A stretch of 64,000 nucleotides of DNA from Pseudomonas viridiflava (GTDB lineage Bacteria > Pseudomonadota > Gammaproteobacteria > Pseudomonadales > Pseudomonadaceae): assembly GCF_001642795.1 (NCBI RefSeq), contig NZ_LKEH01000026.1, forward strand, positions 471,595 to 535,594, read 5' to 3'. The notes below the pieces were generated by a model. It was not told the origin of the DNA. It worked only from the letters and a program-made list of their open reading frames with translations, and ran no database searches. Made by a program: the position numbers and the translations under genes. Below are positions 1-12,600 of the stretch, one piece after another (the stretch's first letter is position 1; the number at the start of each line of letters is the position of its first letter).

Positions 1-2007
1 CGGCACATCGTTGTTGTGCTCGATCTCGCCAATGTCCTCTACCAGTTTCTCCAGCTCCTCGACCTGACTTGTACCGTCAGGCACGCCGGTGCGCAGGAAC
101 TGGTTGTAGGCGTCATCGTCCTCGGTATACCGGGTGATCGCCCCGCCGTAGTAATCGTCGTCCGCCGTCTTGAAGACCCGGTGCTTGTCACGCCATGCGT
201 CGAATACGACGTCCTCGCCCTCGGAGTCGGAAACCACTTCCTCTTCGGAATCCATCTCATAGATGTCCATCAGATCCCTTTGACGCTCATTGCCGATGCG
301 CGAAAGGCGCTGCTCTTCTGCCAGATTGAACTGCATGTGAGCATCCCAGAAGGGTGACGAGGCCGTGGTGTAGGGCTTGGAACCTTCCACGGGTGGATTG
401 CCGCCCCGCAGCACAGGTTTACGGATCAACTCCCATTCGCCCAGCTCATTGCGCCGCACCGGACGAGCGCCATTGAAGGCGTAGGGATTTTCCGGATCGA
501 CGATGGCCCAGGTCTTGAAGTCGTCCAGATACCGCACCCGATAAGGAAACCCTTCCAGAGTGATCCAGGTCTGGCCATTTCCCAGAACATGAACACCCTG
601 GGCATGCCCCTCCATTGCCACCGGCACGTCTTCCAGCACTTCATTGCCTTCAAGACCGGCCAGCGCAGCCGCTGGATCCTGCGGTACTGGCGCAAGCTCG
701 GCGGTACGGCCGATGCTCGCCAACAGTGGCAGATTGAACAGCAGGTACACCGAGTTGATGATCGCGCCATGCACGCCGGATTTGCGCAACTGCGCGGTGC
801 GCCCGTTGACGGCCTGATCGATATTCAGACCGACGCTCGCGATACCGGCGCCCACCAGACTCAACGCGATCGGCCACGCCAGCGACGACACACCGCCCGC
901 AAGCCGAATGAATGCACTCAGGTAGCCGATCCACATCTGCTTGCGCAAGCTGGCGCTGCTGGTCAATTGATGGTGAATATCCTCGTTCATCTCCTTGCGC
1001 GCCACGTCACGCAGATGCTCGAACACAGGCCCGGAGCTCGCCGGGACGTGGCGTCCGATCACTTTTTGATCAACTGACCACGGTTTCACGACAAGCTTGG
1101 CAAGCCTTGCACCCAGCGCGGTCTGCTGCTGTTCTTCACGAACGAAGTGCGACACCAGAGCTGCCCTGTCGGCAGGTTGGGCGATCTGCGTTTGCAGCCA
1201 CTGATAAAGCGCCTGTTCAGTGGCAAACCGCTGGAACGCCGGTTCAGCGCCAGCCGTGTAGAGAATCTGCCGTCCATCGGCGTTGCTGATCAGCAGCATG
1301 TCCCTCGATGCATGACCGGCAAGCTCGAACACCCGCAGGGATACGCCTGGAGTGAATGGCTTGTCCTGCTGGACCGTCGCCCATGCATCAACGGTGTCGC
1401 GACTGCCGTTGACAGCCATGAGCACGGTTTCGAACTCATCGGTCTGCAACTGCTTCCTGCTGACCGCAAGACCTGCCGAAGACAACAGGCTTATCCTGGC
1501 GAAGGTACAGAAATCCTGACCATGATCACGCCAGAACGTATCGGCCTTGCGCTTGCAGTCGGCGGCGAAATCCTGCGCCCAGAAGTCTTTCAAGACCTCG
1601 CTGGGCAGCAAGGGGACTTCGTTTCGCTCACTGTAAAAGCGCTCACCGGCACCCGCCTGATAGAAGCCGCTGTAGGTATTCAACTGATCGGCTGAAACGT
1701 TATCGGCGGCATCGAAGCGATGCATCACCAGGTCAATCAGGGTCATCGATTCGGATGGCGGCCCGACATGTTCCCACCCCGTGAACGTCAGGCCGCTGTT
1801 GTCGGCATTCGTGAATCGGTGCCAATACACCTTGTCGGGGTCGAGTGATTTGCCGGCGTGCTTGAGGAGAATCCTGCGTGCGGCCTGATACGCCAGGGTA
1901 GAGATATCCGGGTAAGCGCTCATCAGTGTTGCGGCGCGATCCCGAAACTGCTTGTCCGTCCACGCGGAGGCGGCAGGCGACAGCGCCTGAGGGGATGTTT
2001 CGTGCAT
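1..2007 (-). CDS. Dermonecrotic-toxin-like DUF6543 protein, 3' end outside window
   Basis: An open minus-strand frame runs without a stop from an ATG at 2007 to the window edge, giving 669 codons and no C-terminus. An AGGA-type ribosome site precedes the ATG. Residues about 70-165 carry the signature of the large Pseudomonas proteins named dermonecrotic toxin domain (DUF6543): GPPSESMTLIDLV, then GFYQ, NEV and DFWAQDF blocks. A segment ending in GRQILYTAG lies near residue 260. Two hydrophobic stretches (about 355-392 and 413-431) look membrane-inserting. The last visible part is acidic. Family members are large, often exceed 1000 residues, and can end in leucine-rich repeats or ligase domains; the ending here is unknown. 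Toxin or effector activity is inferred from the family only. Confidence 0.8.
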   Translation of the reverse strand, partial: MHETSPQALSPAASAWTDKQFRDRAATLMSAYPDISTLAYQAARRILLKHAGKSLDPDKVYWHRFTNADNSGLTFTGWEHVGPPSESMTLIDLVMHRFDAADNVSADQLNTYSGFYQAGAGERFYSERNEVPLLPSEVLKDFWAQDFAADCKRKADTFWRDHGQDFCTFARISLLSSAGLAVSRKQLQTDEFETVLMAVNGSRDTVDAWATVQQDKPFTPGVSLRVFELAGHASRDMLLISNADGRQILYTAGAEPAFQRFATEQALYQWLQTQIAQPADRAALVSHFVREEQQQTALGARLAKLVVKPWSVDQKVIGRHVPASSGPVFEHLRDVARKEMNEDIHHQLTSSASLRKQMWIGYLSAFIRLAGGVSSLAWPIALSLVGAGIASVGLNIDQAVNGRTAQLRKSGVHGAIINSVYLLFNLPLLASIGRTAELAPVPQDPAAALAGLEGNEVLEDVPVAMEGHAQGVHVLGNGQTWITLEGFPYRVRYLDDFKTWAIVDPENPYAFNGARPVRRNELGEWELIRKPVLRGGNPPVEGSKPYTTASSPFWDAHMQFNLAEEQRLSRIGNERQRDLMDIYEMDSEEEVVSDSEGEDVVFDAWRDKHRVFKTADDDYYGGAITRYTEDDDAYNQFLRTGVPDGTSQVEELEKLVEDIGEIEHNNDVP

Positions 2008-2337
2008 GACTTCCTGTCCTTGCTCTGGATGAAAGCCATGCACGTTAAGCAATCGGCAGGCGCGACCTGCGGTAACTATTTCATTTATGAGTTCATGACC
2101 TTCGTGGCACAGCCGACATCGGGTGATGGAACAAAACATTCACCGGCAGTCTGATGACTACAGAGCACGACCGGGCAACGCAATGGCCTGAAAGCCTCGC
2201 CACTGCGGACGTCTGGTATTAATCCGCAAAACTTTGACAGTCAGCCATTTCAACAGGTTAGAATCCCTTGGCACGCGGACTGCGTGGTCAGTTTTCGCTC
2301 TCAACGTTTTTGATTCGTTTTCTATGGAGTACCGCCC
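2008..2337. other. Divergent intergenic region, toxin-like gene / nhaP2
   Basis: This 330-bp gap separates the start of the DUF6543 gene from the start of the antiporter gene. It is somewhat richer in A+T than the neighbouring genes. I see a sigma-70-like promoter toward nhaP2 near its right end. I looked for a HrpL box (GGAACC, 15-16 bases, CCAC) reading toward the toxin-like gene and found none. No small ORF with a credible ribosome site was seen. Confidence 0.5.
2234..2264 (+). promoter_or_regulatory. Sigma-70-like promoter for nhaP2
   Basis: A perfect TTGACA (2234-2239) is followed 19 bases later by TAGAAT (2259-2264), about 75 bases before the nhaP2 start. The spacing is longer than the ideal 17, so strength is uncertain. 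No competing promoter was seen closer to the gene. Confidence 0.45.
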
Positions 2338-4080
2338 TTGGATGCAGTAACCATCAACAGCCTGTTCCTGATCGGCGCGTTGCTGGTAACGGCGAGCATT
2401 CTGGTCAGCTCCCTTTCCTCACGCCTCGGCATCCCGATTCTGGTCATCATCCTCGCGGTAGGCATGGTGGCGGGTGTAGACGGCGGCGGCATCATATTCG
2501 ACAACTATGCAACGGCCTATCTGGTCGGCAACCTTGCGTTGGCCGTCATCCTGCTCGACGGCGGCCTGCGAACGCGGGTGGCGAGTTTCCGGGTGGCGCT
2601 CTGGCCGGCCCTGTCGCTGGCCACAGTCGGGGTGCTGATTACCACGGTGCTGACTGGCATGGTCGCGGCCTGGCTGTTCAACCTGAACATGATCCAGGGC
2701 CTGCTGATCGGCGCCATTGTCGGCTCGACCGACGCTGCGGCGGTGTTCTCGCTGCTGGGCGGCAAAGGCCTGAACGAACGGGTCACGGCCACGCTGGAAA
2801 TCGAATCCGGCAGCAACGACCCGATGGCGGTATTCCTCACCGTGACCCTGATCGGCATGCTTGCCAGCGGCCAGACCGGTTTGCACTGGGGCCTGCTGGG
2901 GCATTTGATTCAGGAATTCGGCATCGGCGGCATCATAGGTCTGGGCGGCGGCTGGATCATGCTGCAGCTGGTCAACCGCATCAATCTGGCAGCCGGCCTG
3001 TACCCGATCCTGGTGATCGCAGGCGGTCTGGCGATCTTTGCCCTGACCAACGCCATTCACGGCAGCGGCTTCCTGGCGGTCTACCTGTGCGGTCTGGTGC
3101 TGGGCAACCGTCCGATCCGCAGTCGCCACGGCATTCTGCACATGCTCGACGGCATGGCTTGGCTGGCGCAGATCGGCATGTTTCTGGTGCTGGGTCTGCT
3201 GGTTACACCTCACGACCTGCTGCCTATCGCCATCCCGGCGCTGGGTCTGGCACTGTGGATGATTCTGGTGGCGAGACCCTTGTCGGTCATGGTCGGCCTG
3301 CTGCCGTTCAAGGCGTTCCACGGTCGCGAAAAAGCGTTCATCGCCTGGGTCGGCCTGCGGGGTGCGGTACCGATCATTCTGGCGGTGTTCCCGCTGATGG
3401 CCGGGCTGCCCAATGCCCAGCTGTACTTCAACCTCGCCTTCTTCATCGTGCTGGTCTCGCTGCTGCTGCAAGGCACCAGCCTGCCGTGGATGGCAAAACT
3501 GCTGAAAGTGACCGTTCCGCCTGATCCTGCGCCTATCTCCCGCGCCGCCCTTGAAGTCCACGCGACCAGCGAGTGGGAACTGTTTGTCTATCGCCTGGGT
3601 GCAGAGAAATGGTGCATCGGTGCGGCGCTGCGTGAATTGAAGATGCCCGAAGGCACCCGTATCGCGGCCCTGTTCCGTGGCCAGCAACTGCTTCACCCCT
3701 CCGGCAGTACCACGCTGGAAGTCGGCGATCTGCTCTGCGTGATCGGCCACGAGCATGACCTGCCAGCGCTGGGTAAACTGTTCAGCCAGGCCCCGCAACG
3801 TGGTCTGGACCTGCGTTTCTTCGGCGACTTCGTGCTCGAAGGCGATGCGCAATTGGGTGATGTGGCAGCGCTCTACGGCTTGAAACTCGACGGCATCGAC
3901 CCCGGCATGCCGCTCAGCCAGTTCATTGTGCAGAAGAATCGCGGCGAGCCAATTGTGGGCGACCAGATTGAATGGAATGGAACTATTTGGACAGTTGCCG
4001 TCATGGACGGGAACAAGATCCAGAAAGTGGGCGTCAAATTCCCCGAAGGAAGCCGCCCGGGTCCCGGATTGTTCCTTTAA
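2338..4080 (+). CDS. nhaP2: K+/H+ antiporter NhaP2 (CvrA type)
   Basis: Encodes 580 residues, the usual length for potassium/proton antiporters of the CPA1 NhaP2 group, which export K+ (or Na+) from the cytoplasm in exchange for protons and help cell-volume control. Residues 1-390 form about a dozen hydrophobic helices with the conserved [17 protein letters not shown] start and a [12 protein letters not shown] helix. After that come a TrkA-C (RCK-C) regulatory domain (about 404-480) and a CorC/HlyC-like C-terminal domain (about 490-575). The start is a TTG at 2338 with GGAG seven bases upstream; nearby ATGs are out of frame. The gene stands alone, 38 bp before mscK. Confidence 0.93.
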   Translation: MDAVTINSLFLIGALLVTASILVSSLSSRLGIPILVIILAVGMVAGVDGGGIIFDNYATAYLVGNLALAVILLDGGLRTRVASFRVALWPALSLATVGVLITTVLTGMVAAWLFNLNMIQGLLIGAIVGSTDAAAVFSLLGGKGLNERVTATLEIESGSNDPMAVFLTVTLIGMLASGQTGLHWGLLGHLIQEFGIGGIIGLGGGWIMLQLVNRINLAAGLYPILVIAGGLAIFALTNAIHGSGFLAVYLCGLVLGNRPIRSRHGILHMLDGMAWLAQIGMFLVLGLLVTPHDLLPIAIPALGLALWMILVARPLSVMVGLLPFKAFHGREKAFIAWVGLRGAVPIILAVFPLMAGLPNAQLYFNLAFFIVLVSLLLQGTSLPWMAKLLKVTVPPDPAPISRAALEVHATSEWELFVYRLGAEKWCIGAALRELKMPEGTRIAALFRGQQLLHPSGSTTLEVGDLLCVIGHEHDLPALGKLFSQAPQRGLDLRFFGDFVLEGDAQLGDVAALYGLKLDGIDPGMPLSQFIVQKNRGEPIVGDQIEWNGTIWTVAVMDGNKIQKVGVKFPEGSRPGPGLFL

Positions 4081-4118
4081 ACTGCCTACCCACACGTACC
4101 ATCACGCGACCGGTGTCT

Positions 4119-7100
4119 ATGTTTTCCCTGCGCTCTCTTTGTGCTGCCGCACTGTTTACGCTTAGCCTTTCCATCTCTCCAGCCTTTGCCGCCGACCCGC
4201 CCACCAGTGAGGCCGTGCAGCAGAGTCTGGACAAGATCGCCGACCGCAAACTGCCGGACGCCGACCAGAAAGCGCTGCAACAGGTGCTCGAGCAAACCCT
4301 GGCGTTCCTGGCCAGCAAGCAGGACAGCGAGCAGAAGCTGACCGCACTCAAGCAGCAACTCAATCAGGCGCCCAAACAAACCAGCGAGAACCAGCGTGAG
4401 CTGAGTCGCCTGAAGGAAAGCAAGGTCGTCCCGATTGCGCAGCGCTACGGCGGCCTCGATGTGCCGCAGCTGGAGCAGATGCTCAGCCAGCGCAGCACCC
4501 AGCAAAGCGATCTGCAAAAAGAACTCAATGACGCCAACAGCCTGAGCATTACCGCCCAGACCCGCCCCGAGCGTGCCCAGGCGGAAATCAGCGCCAACCA
4601 GAACCGCATCCAGCAGATCAACGCGATCCTCAAGCTGGGCAAGGACAACGGCAAGACCCTCAGCACCGATCAGCGCAACCTGCTCAATGCCGAGCTGGCG
4701 TCGATCAATGCCCTGAATCTGTTGCGCCGTCAGGAACTGGCCGGCAACAGCCAGTTGCAGGACCTGGGCAACAGCCAGCATGACCTGCTCACCGAGAAGG
4801 TCGCGCGTCAGGAGCAGGAAATCCAGGACCTGCAAACCCTGATCAACGACAAGCGCCGCGCCCAGTCGCAGAAAACTGTGGCCGACCTGTCCCTTGAAGC
4901 CCAGAAGTCCGGTGGCAGCAGCCTGCTGGCGACCGAAAGCGCCTACAACCTGCAGCTGTCCGACTACCTGCTGCGCGGCACCGACCGCCTCAACGAACTG
5001 ACCCAGCAGAACCTCAAGACCAAGCAGCAACTGGACAACCTGACCCAGACCGATCAGGCGCTGAGCGAGCAGATCAATGTCCTCAGCGGCAGCCTGCTGC
5101 TGTCCAAGATTCTCTACAAGCAGAAGCAGTCGTTGCCGCATCTGGAACTGGACAAGGGGCTGGCAGACGAAATCGCCAACATTCGTCTGTATCAGTTCGA
5201 GATCAACCAGAAACGCGAGCAGATGAGCACGCCAACGGCGTATGTCGAAAAACTGCTCACCACGCAGCCACCGGAAAACGTAACGCCGCAGTTGCGCCGG
5301 ACCTTGCTGGATCTGGCAATCACCCGCAGCGATCTGCTCGAGCGCCTGAACCGTGAACTCAGTGCGCTGCTCAACGAATCCATCACCCTGCAACTGAACC
5401 AGAAACAGCTGACCAGCACCGCCATCGGCCTGCGCTCCACGCTGGATGAGCAGATGTTCTGGATTCCCAGCAACAAGCCGCTGGACATCGAGTGGTTCCA
5501 GAACATCTGGCCGCGCCTCGAAAAACAGGTCGCCACCCTGCCCTGGACGTCCAGCCTCAGCGAACTGTCGGACGGCCTGACGCAGCGCCCTCTGCTGTTC
5601 CTGCCGCTGCTGTTGCTGATCGGTGTGCTGACCTGGCGGCGCAAGGCGCTGTATCAGCGCCTGAACCGACTGCACGCCGACATCGGCCACTTCAAGCGTG
5701 ACAGCCAGTGGAAAACTCCGCTGGCCCTGTTGATCAACGTGCTGCTGGCAATGCCTGTGGCACTCGGGCTGGCCTTGTGCGGCTATGCGCTGCAGATCGA
5801 TGCCCGCGGGCAGAACGCCAACCTGGGCGAAGCGCTGTTGCAGATCGCCCTGGCCTGGCTGGTGTTCTACACCGCCTATCGCGTGCTCGCGCCATCGGGC
5901 GTTGCGCAACTGCATTTCCGCTGGGAGACGGCACAGGTCGAATTCCTGCGCGGCTGGGTACGTCGCCTTGGGCTGGTGGTGCTGGCGCTGGTCGCCGTTG
6001 TGGCAGTCGCCGAACATCAGCCTGCCGCGCTGGCCGACGACGTGCTGGGTATTGGCGTGGTGCTGACCTGCTACGCGCTGATGGCCTGGCTGCTGGGTCG
6101 CCTGCTGGTTTCGAGCCCGACCCACCACAACGCTTCGCTGTTTCGCAAAGCCGTGGGTATGGCGTTCACCGCATTGCCCGTCGCCCTGTTCGTGGCGGTT
6201 TGCTTCGGCTACTACTACACCGCGCTCAAGCTCAGCGACCGACTGATCGACACGCTGTACCTGCTCATGCTCTGGCTGGTGGTGGAAGCCACCTTCGTAC
6301 GCGGCCTGGGTGTAGCGGCCCGCCGTCTGGCCTACCAGCGCGCTCTGGCCAAACGTCAGGCCGCTCGCGAAAACGGCGACAGCGATACACCGGTCGAAGA
6401 ACCCAAACTGGACATCGAACAGGTCAACCAGCAATCGCTGCGTCTGATTCGTCTGGCCTTGCTGGGCGGCTTCATCGGCGCGCTGTATCTGGTCTGGGCC
6501 GACCTGATCACAGTATTTGCCTATCTCGACAACATCACGCTCTATGAGTACACCAGCGGCACTGGCGCCAACATGAGCATGGTGCCGATCAGCCTGGGCG
6601 ATTTCATCGGTGCGGTTGTGATTATCGCCATCACCTTTGTGCTCGCGGGTAACCTGCCCGGTCTGCTGGAAGTGCTGGTGCTGTCACGCCTGAATCTGGC
6701 GCAGGGCAGTGCCTATGCGACGACGACGCTGTTGTCCTACGCCATCGCCGGGATCGGTTTCGTCACCACGCTCTCGACCCTCGGCGTGAGCTGGGACAAG
6801 TTGCAGTGGCTGGTGGCGGCGCTGTCGGTCGGTCTCGGCTTCGGGATGCAGGAGATCTTCGCCAACTTCATCTCCGGCATCATGATCCTGTTCGAGCGTC
6901 CGGTGCGGATCGGCGACACCATCACCATCGGCAACCTGTCGGGTACGGTCAGCAAGATCCGCATCCGTGCCACGACCATCACCGACTTCGACCGCAAAGA
7001 CATCATCGTCCCGAACAAGACGTTCATCACGGGTCAGCTCATCAACTGGTCGCTGACCGACACCATTACCCGCGTGACTCTCAAGCTCGGGGTGGACTAC

Positions 7101-7505
7101 GGCTCGGACCTGGATCTGGTGCGCGACCTGCTGTTGCAGGCGGCCCGTGAGAACCCTCGGGTCCTGAAAGAGCCGGAACCGATCGTCTACTTCCTGAATT
7201 TCGGCGAAAGCACGCTGGACCACGAACTGCGCATGCACGTTCGCGATCTGGGCGACCGCAACCCGGTGCTGGACGAGATAAACCGGTTCATCAACCGCGA
7301 GTTCAAGAAGCAGAAGATCAACATCTCGTTCCGCCAGATGGAGATCTACCTCAAGAACACCCAGGGCAAGGAATACAAGATGGTGCCCGTGGACGCCGAG
7401 GAAAAGACCGTGCTGCCGACCGAGAAGGCTACACCGCCGGTCAACACCAAAGTGGCGCCTGCCACCAAGGATGCGCCAGAACCGCCTGAACTCAGGCTCG
7501 ACTGA
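4119..7505 (+). CDS. mscK: Mechanosensitive channel MscK (KefA)
   Basis: A 1128-residue protein, close to E. coli MscK (1120). It begins with a signal peptide (residues 1-24, cleavage after PAFA), followed by a Gln/Leu-rich coiled-coil periplasmic domain to about residue 480. Multiple inner-membrane helices start at the LLFLPLLLLIGVLTWRRK segment. The C-terminal MscS pore module has the Gly/Ala-rich helix GLGFGMQEIFANFISG (near 906) and the beta-domain motif FERPVRIGDTITIG. It opens under membrane tension, and in E. coli gating also needs external K+. The ATG at 4119 was chosen because it begins the signal peptide; upstream in-frame codons lack one. The Shine-Dalgarno is weak. The tail after residue 1090 is charged and proline-rich. 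Confidence 0.93.
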   Translation: MFSLRSLCAAALFTLSLSISPAFAADPPTSEAVQQSLDKIADRKLPDADQKALQQVLEQTLAFLASKQDSEQKLTALKQQLNQAPKQTSENQRELSRLKESKVVPIAQRYGGLDVPQLEQMLSQRSTQQSDLQKELNDANSLSITAQTRPERAQAEISANQNRIQQINAILKLGKDNGKTLSTDQRNLLNAELASINALNLLRRQELAGNSQLQDLGNSQHDLLTEKVARQEQEIQDLQTLINDKRRAQSQKTVADLSLEAQKSGGSSLLATESAYNLQLSDYLLRGTDRLNELTQQNLKTKQQLDNLTQTDQALSEQINVLSGSLLLSKILYKQKQSLPHLELDKGLADEIANIRLYQFEINQKREQMSTPTAYVEKLLTTQPPENVTPQLRRTLLDLAITRSDLLERLNRELSALLNESITLQLNQKQLTSTAIGLRSTLDEQMFWIPSNKPLDIEWFQNIWPRLEKQVATLPWTSSLSELSDGLTQRPLLFLPLLLLIGVLTWRRKALYQRLNRLHADIGHFKRDSQWKTPLALLINVLLAMPVALGLALCGYALQIDARGQNANLGEALLQIALAWLVFYTAYRVLAPSGVAQLHFRWETAQVEFLRGWVRRLGLVVLALVAVVAVAEHQPAALADDVLGIGVVLTCYALMAWLLGRLLVSSPTHHNASLFRKAVGMAFTALPVALFVAVCFGYYYTALKLSDRLIDTLYLLMLWLVVEATFVRGLGVAARRLAYQRALAKRQAARENGDSDTPVEEPKLDIEQVNQQSLRLIRLALLGGFIGALYLVWADLITVFAYLDNITLYEYTSGTGANMSMVPISLGDFIGAVVIIAITFVLAGNLPGLLEVLVLSRLNLAQGSAYATTTLLSYAIAGIGFVTTLSTLGVSWDKLQWLVAALSVGLGFGMQEIFANFISGIMILFERPVRIGDTITIGNLSGTVSKIRIRATTITDFDRKDIIVPNKTFITGQLINWSLTDTITRVTLKLGVDYGSDLDLVRDLLLQAARENPRVLKEPEPIVYFLNFGESTLDHELRMHVRDLGDRNPVLDEINRFINREFKKQKINISFRQMEIYLKNTQGKEYKMVPVDAEEKTVLPTEKATPPVNTKVAPATKDAPEPPELRLD

Positions 7506-9029
<1,524 letters not shown>

Positions 9030-9048
9030 CCCCCGCGAGTCGCAAGAA

Positions 9049-9160
9049 GGGACGCAGAGAGTCACGGGAAGCATGCCCACGCGATGGGCACGATCCATAT
9101 CGAGTAATGATCGTTCCTACGCTCCGCGTGGGAATGCCGCCCAAGACGCTCCGCGTCCGC
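9049..9160. repeat. REP-type inverted repeat between selO and chpC
   Basis: Two imperfectly complementary modules face each other. The left reads GGGACGCAGAGAGTC ... CATGCCCACGCGATGGG. The right reads GATCGTTCCTACGCTCCGCG ... GACGCTCCGCGTCC. The same words recur near 25700, 35020-35150 and 38400. The position between two convergent gene ends fits a Pseudomonas REP element. Confidence 0.7.
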
Positions 9161-9162
9161 TT

Positions 9163-9651
9163 TCAGCCGCGCGAAGATGGATTGGCCAGCCCCGCATCGA
9201 CCAGCCATTGCTCCAGCCCTACCAGATCGGGAATACGGGCGACGGTGTCGCCGACCTGCACCGCAGCCAGTTCCAGTTCGGCCAAGGGCACATCGACGTA
9301 GCTCAACTGGCTGTCGACCTTGCAGGAGCGCGGGATGCCTTGGGTCAGCAGGGCGATGAACCGGACGTCATGGCGTCCTCCCAGCGCATTGAGCACCACG
9401 ATGCGGGCACGACCGCCGACCCGGGTGCGCCCCCCACAGGCGGCTTCGAAACTGAGCAGCGGCAAGGTCAGCTCACGCCAGCTGATAGGTCCCAGGTACC
9501 ACTCGGGCGCGCCCGGCTCGGCGCTGCAGTCCTGATAGTCGATCAGTTCTGCAACGGCCACATTGGGCAGCAACAGGTGGCGGTCGCTCAAGGGCAACAG
9601 CAGGCCGGTGAGACTGGTCAGACGGCTGGTCTGGAACGTGCTTTCAGACAT
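9163..9651 (-). CDS. chpC: CheW-like pilus chemotaxis protein ChpC
   Basis: A 162-residue CheW-domain protein. Within it, LLPLSDRHLLLPNVAVAELI and YLGPISWRELTLPLLSFEAA resemble the two beta-barrel halves of CheW adaptors. In P. aeruginosa, ChpC is an accessory adaptor of the Pil-Chp chemosensory system, linking receptor PilJ to kinase ChpA. The start codon overlaps the chpA stop by 8 bases (ATGTCTGA), so the two are translationally coupled. Identity as ChpC rests on the CheW fold and on position directly after chpA; chpB, which separates them in P. aeruginosa, is missing here. Confidence 0.85.
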   Translation of the reverse strand: MSESTFQTSRLTSLTGLLLPLSDRHLLLPNVAVAELIDYQDCSAEPGAPEWYLGPISWRELTLPLLSFEAACGGRTRVGGRARIVVLNALGGRHDVRFIALLTQGIPRSCKVDSQLSYVDVPLAELELAAVQVGDTVARIPDLVGLEQWLVDAGLANPSSRG

Positions 9652-12600
9652 TGACCTGACTCCAGTAGGCGATGCTGTCCAGCAGCACGCTCTCTTGATA
9701 AGGCTTGCTCAGGTACTCGTTGACGCCAATCGCCATGGCGCGGTCGCGGTGTTTCTGGCCGGAGCGGGAAGTGATCATGATGATCGGCAAATCCTTGAGC
9801 TGCTCGTCATGACGAATCTGGCTGGCCACTTCGAAGCCGTCCATGCGCGGCATCTCGATGTCCAGCAGCATGATGTCCGGGGTGTGTTCCTGAAGCAGGC
9901 TCATGGCGTCGACACCATCCTTGGCCGTCAGCACATGCATGCCGTGGCGTTCCAGCAATCGGCCGGTCACCTTGCGTACCGTGACCGAGTCGTCCACCAC
10001 CATGACCAGCAGCGGCCTGGCCTGTTCGATCTCGTGGAACGTCTGCATAGGTCCGTCAGTTGCCGGTCTGTGCAGGCGGCCCTGCAAGGTACGAATCTGC
10101 GCCATCAGGTCGAGAATCAGCACCACACGACCATCGCCCAGAATGGTTGCGCCGGAAATGCCCTGAACCCTGGCGAATTGCGGGCCGAGGTTCTTGACCA
10201 CGATTTCCCGCGAGCCGGCCAGCGCATCGACCTGCACGGCCACCCACTGGTCCTGCAGATGCACCAGCAGCACCGGCAGCGGCTCGAGCTGGCCGATCAG
10301 GCGTGGCGGGCTGTTGTCGATCAGCTCACCCAGATAGCGCAATTCATAGCTGCGTCCGCCGTACTGATAGCGCGGCGGGCTGGTCTGGTAGCAGGTGTCC
10401 AGCTCATTGGGCATGACCCGCACGATGCCATCGACGGTATTCAGCGGCACGGCGTACTGCTCTTCGCCGCAGGTGACCATCAGCGCGCGGTTGACCGAGA
10501 CCGAGAACGGCAGGCGAATCCTGAAGCGAGTGCCCTTGCCCGGCGTCGAGTCGATCACCATCGATCCGCCCAATTGCTTGACCTCGGCGTGCACCACGTC
10601 CATGCCCACGCCACGTCCGGAAATCTGCGTGATGATTTCCGTCGTGGAGAACCCGGCCTGCAGGATGAACGGCAGAACCTCGTGATCGGCAAGATCGGCA
10701 TCAGGGTGGATCATGCCGCGCTTGATCGCCTTGCGTCGCACGGCGGCCAGATCGACCCCCGACCCGTCATCGCTGAGTTCGATCAGGATGTCGCCGCCCT
10801 CGTGCATCAGTTCCAGCGTGATCAACCCCTGCTCGGGCTTGCCCGCCGCAAGGCGCCTTTCAGTGCTTTCAAGGCCGTGGTCGACGGCGTTGCGCAGCAT
10901 GTGCTCCAGCGGCGCGACCATCCGTTCCAGCACATTACGGTCCATTTCGCCGTCGGCGTTGGCCACCTCGAACTGCACCTTCTTGTTCAACTGAGTCGCA
11001 ACCTGCCGCACGACACGTCGCAAACGCGGGACCATGCGCTCGAAAGGCACCATGCGCGTACGCATCAGGCCTTCCTGCAATTGAGTGTTGACCCGTGCCT
11101 GCTGGGACAACAGCATTTCGGCGTCACGCGTGCGTGCGCCGAGGGTTTCCTTGAGGTCCATCAGGTCGGATGCCGACTCGAATAGCGCGCGGGACAGCTG
11201 TTGCAACTGGGAGTGGCGGTCCATTTCCAGCGGATCGAATTCTTCGTAGCCAAGGCGCTCGGCCTGCACCTGCTCGCGACTGAGAATCCGCCCCTGGGTT
11301 TCCATGTCCAGACGTCGCAACTGATCGCGCATCCGCTCGATGGTCGTTTCCATCTCCACCAGCGCGACCTGAGCGTCAAGCATCTGCTGTTCGATGCGCC
11401 CTCGAAAGATCGACGTCTCACCCGCCAGGTTAACCAGATTCTCCAACTGCTCAGCCGGCACCTTGATCGTTTCCGGCACGTTGCGCTCGGACTCGGCATC
11501 CGCTGCGGCCACGGGTGCAGCCACGGGCTCCGGCTCGGGCGCGTTCACCAGCGGCAGCCGTTGCCCCGGCTCCTGGCTGGCGAGGTTCTGAATGTTTTGA
11601 ATCAACAGAGTGGCATCAGGCAGCGGCTTGTCGGCCCGCACGGCATCGAGCATGTCGGCCAGCACGTCATGACCGCTCTGCAGCAGGCTCATCATCAGCG
11701 GATCAGCCTGCATGACACCTGACGACAACCCTTCATAGAGCGTTTCGAGCTCATGGGCGAGGTCACCGATGGGGGCGATCTCGACCATGCGCGCCCCGCC
11801 CTTCAGCGTATGCAGATCACGCAGCAGGTTCTCGACTTCCAGGGTGTTCTGCGGGTCAGCCTGCCAGCGCGACAGGGATGCGCCGGAGCTTTCCAGCAAG
11901 TCGAAGCCTTCTTCGAGGAAGATTTCCAGCAGTTCGGTATCGCGTTCCTGCGGCTCTTCGACGTGTTTCGTTGGCGCAACGGGCTCAGGCTCGCCGAACT
12001 CGCCGTTTCTACACTGAATCAACGCGTCGATCAGTGGCGCCGGATCGCTGAGCGCTTCGTGCCGAAACAACTGTTCCAGCATGATCGCCAGTTCGTCGTG
12101 GCTCTTGAGCAGCAGTTCGGCCAGTTGCGGCGAATGGTTGAAGCGCCGGTCGATCAGCCCCTCGTAGAGGTTCTCCAGCTCGTGGGCCAGATCGCCCACT
12201 TCGGCGACTTCTGCCATCCGCGCACCGCCTTTCAGGGTGTGCAGATCGCGTTGCAACGAAGACAGCGGCAACGGGTTTTCCGGCTCGTCCAGCCAGCGCT
12301 GCAGGGCTTGCCCGGCACTGTCGAGGATGTCGACGGCTTCCTCGAGAAATATTTCGACAATTTCGTCGTCCAGACTCGCCGCTTCAGATGACAGAGCTTC
12401 GGATTGCGGGACCTCGCTGGCCATCTGTGCAGTGGCGGCATTGAGTTCAGTGACACTCAGCGTGCGGTGCCCATCGCTCTTGATCAGCCCGGTCGCGGAA
12501 GGGTCAAGCGCCTGTTCGAGCAGGTCGTGCAAGGCCCGCACGCATTCGGGACGCGGGTCGACGTTCTGCCCGGCCGCGACCTGATCGAGCATATTGATCA

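Noticed and set aside
2008..2337. HrpL (hrp box) promoter for the DUF6543 gene
   Set aside because: No GGAACC-N15/16-CCAC was found on the minus strand in this interval.
2419..4095. Long minus-strand open frame opposite nhaP2 (558 codons)
   Set aside because: Its protein is rich in Gln, His and Arg with no domain sense, and it lies fully opposite a clear antiporter gene; a typical antisense artefact of G+C-rich codon use.
4086..6434. 782-codon minus-strand frame opposite mscK
   Set aside because: Antisense shadow of mscK; low-complexity Gln/Leu/Val composition and no ribosome site.
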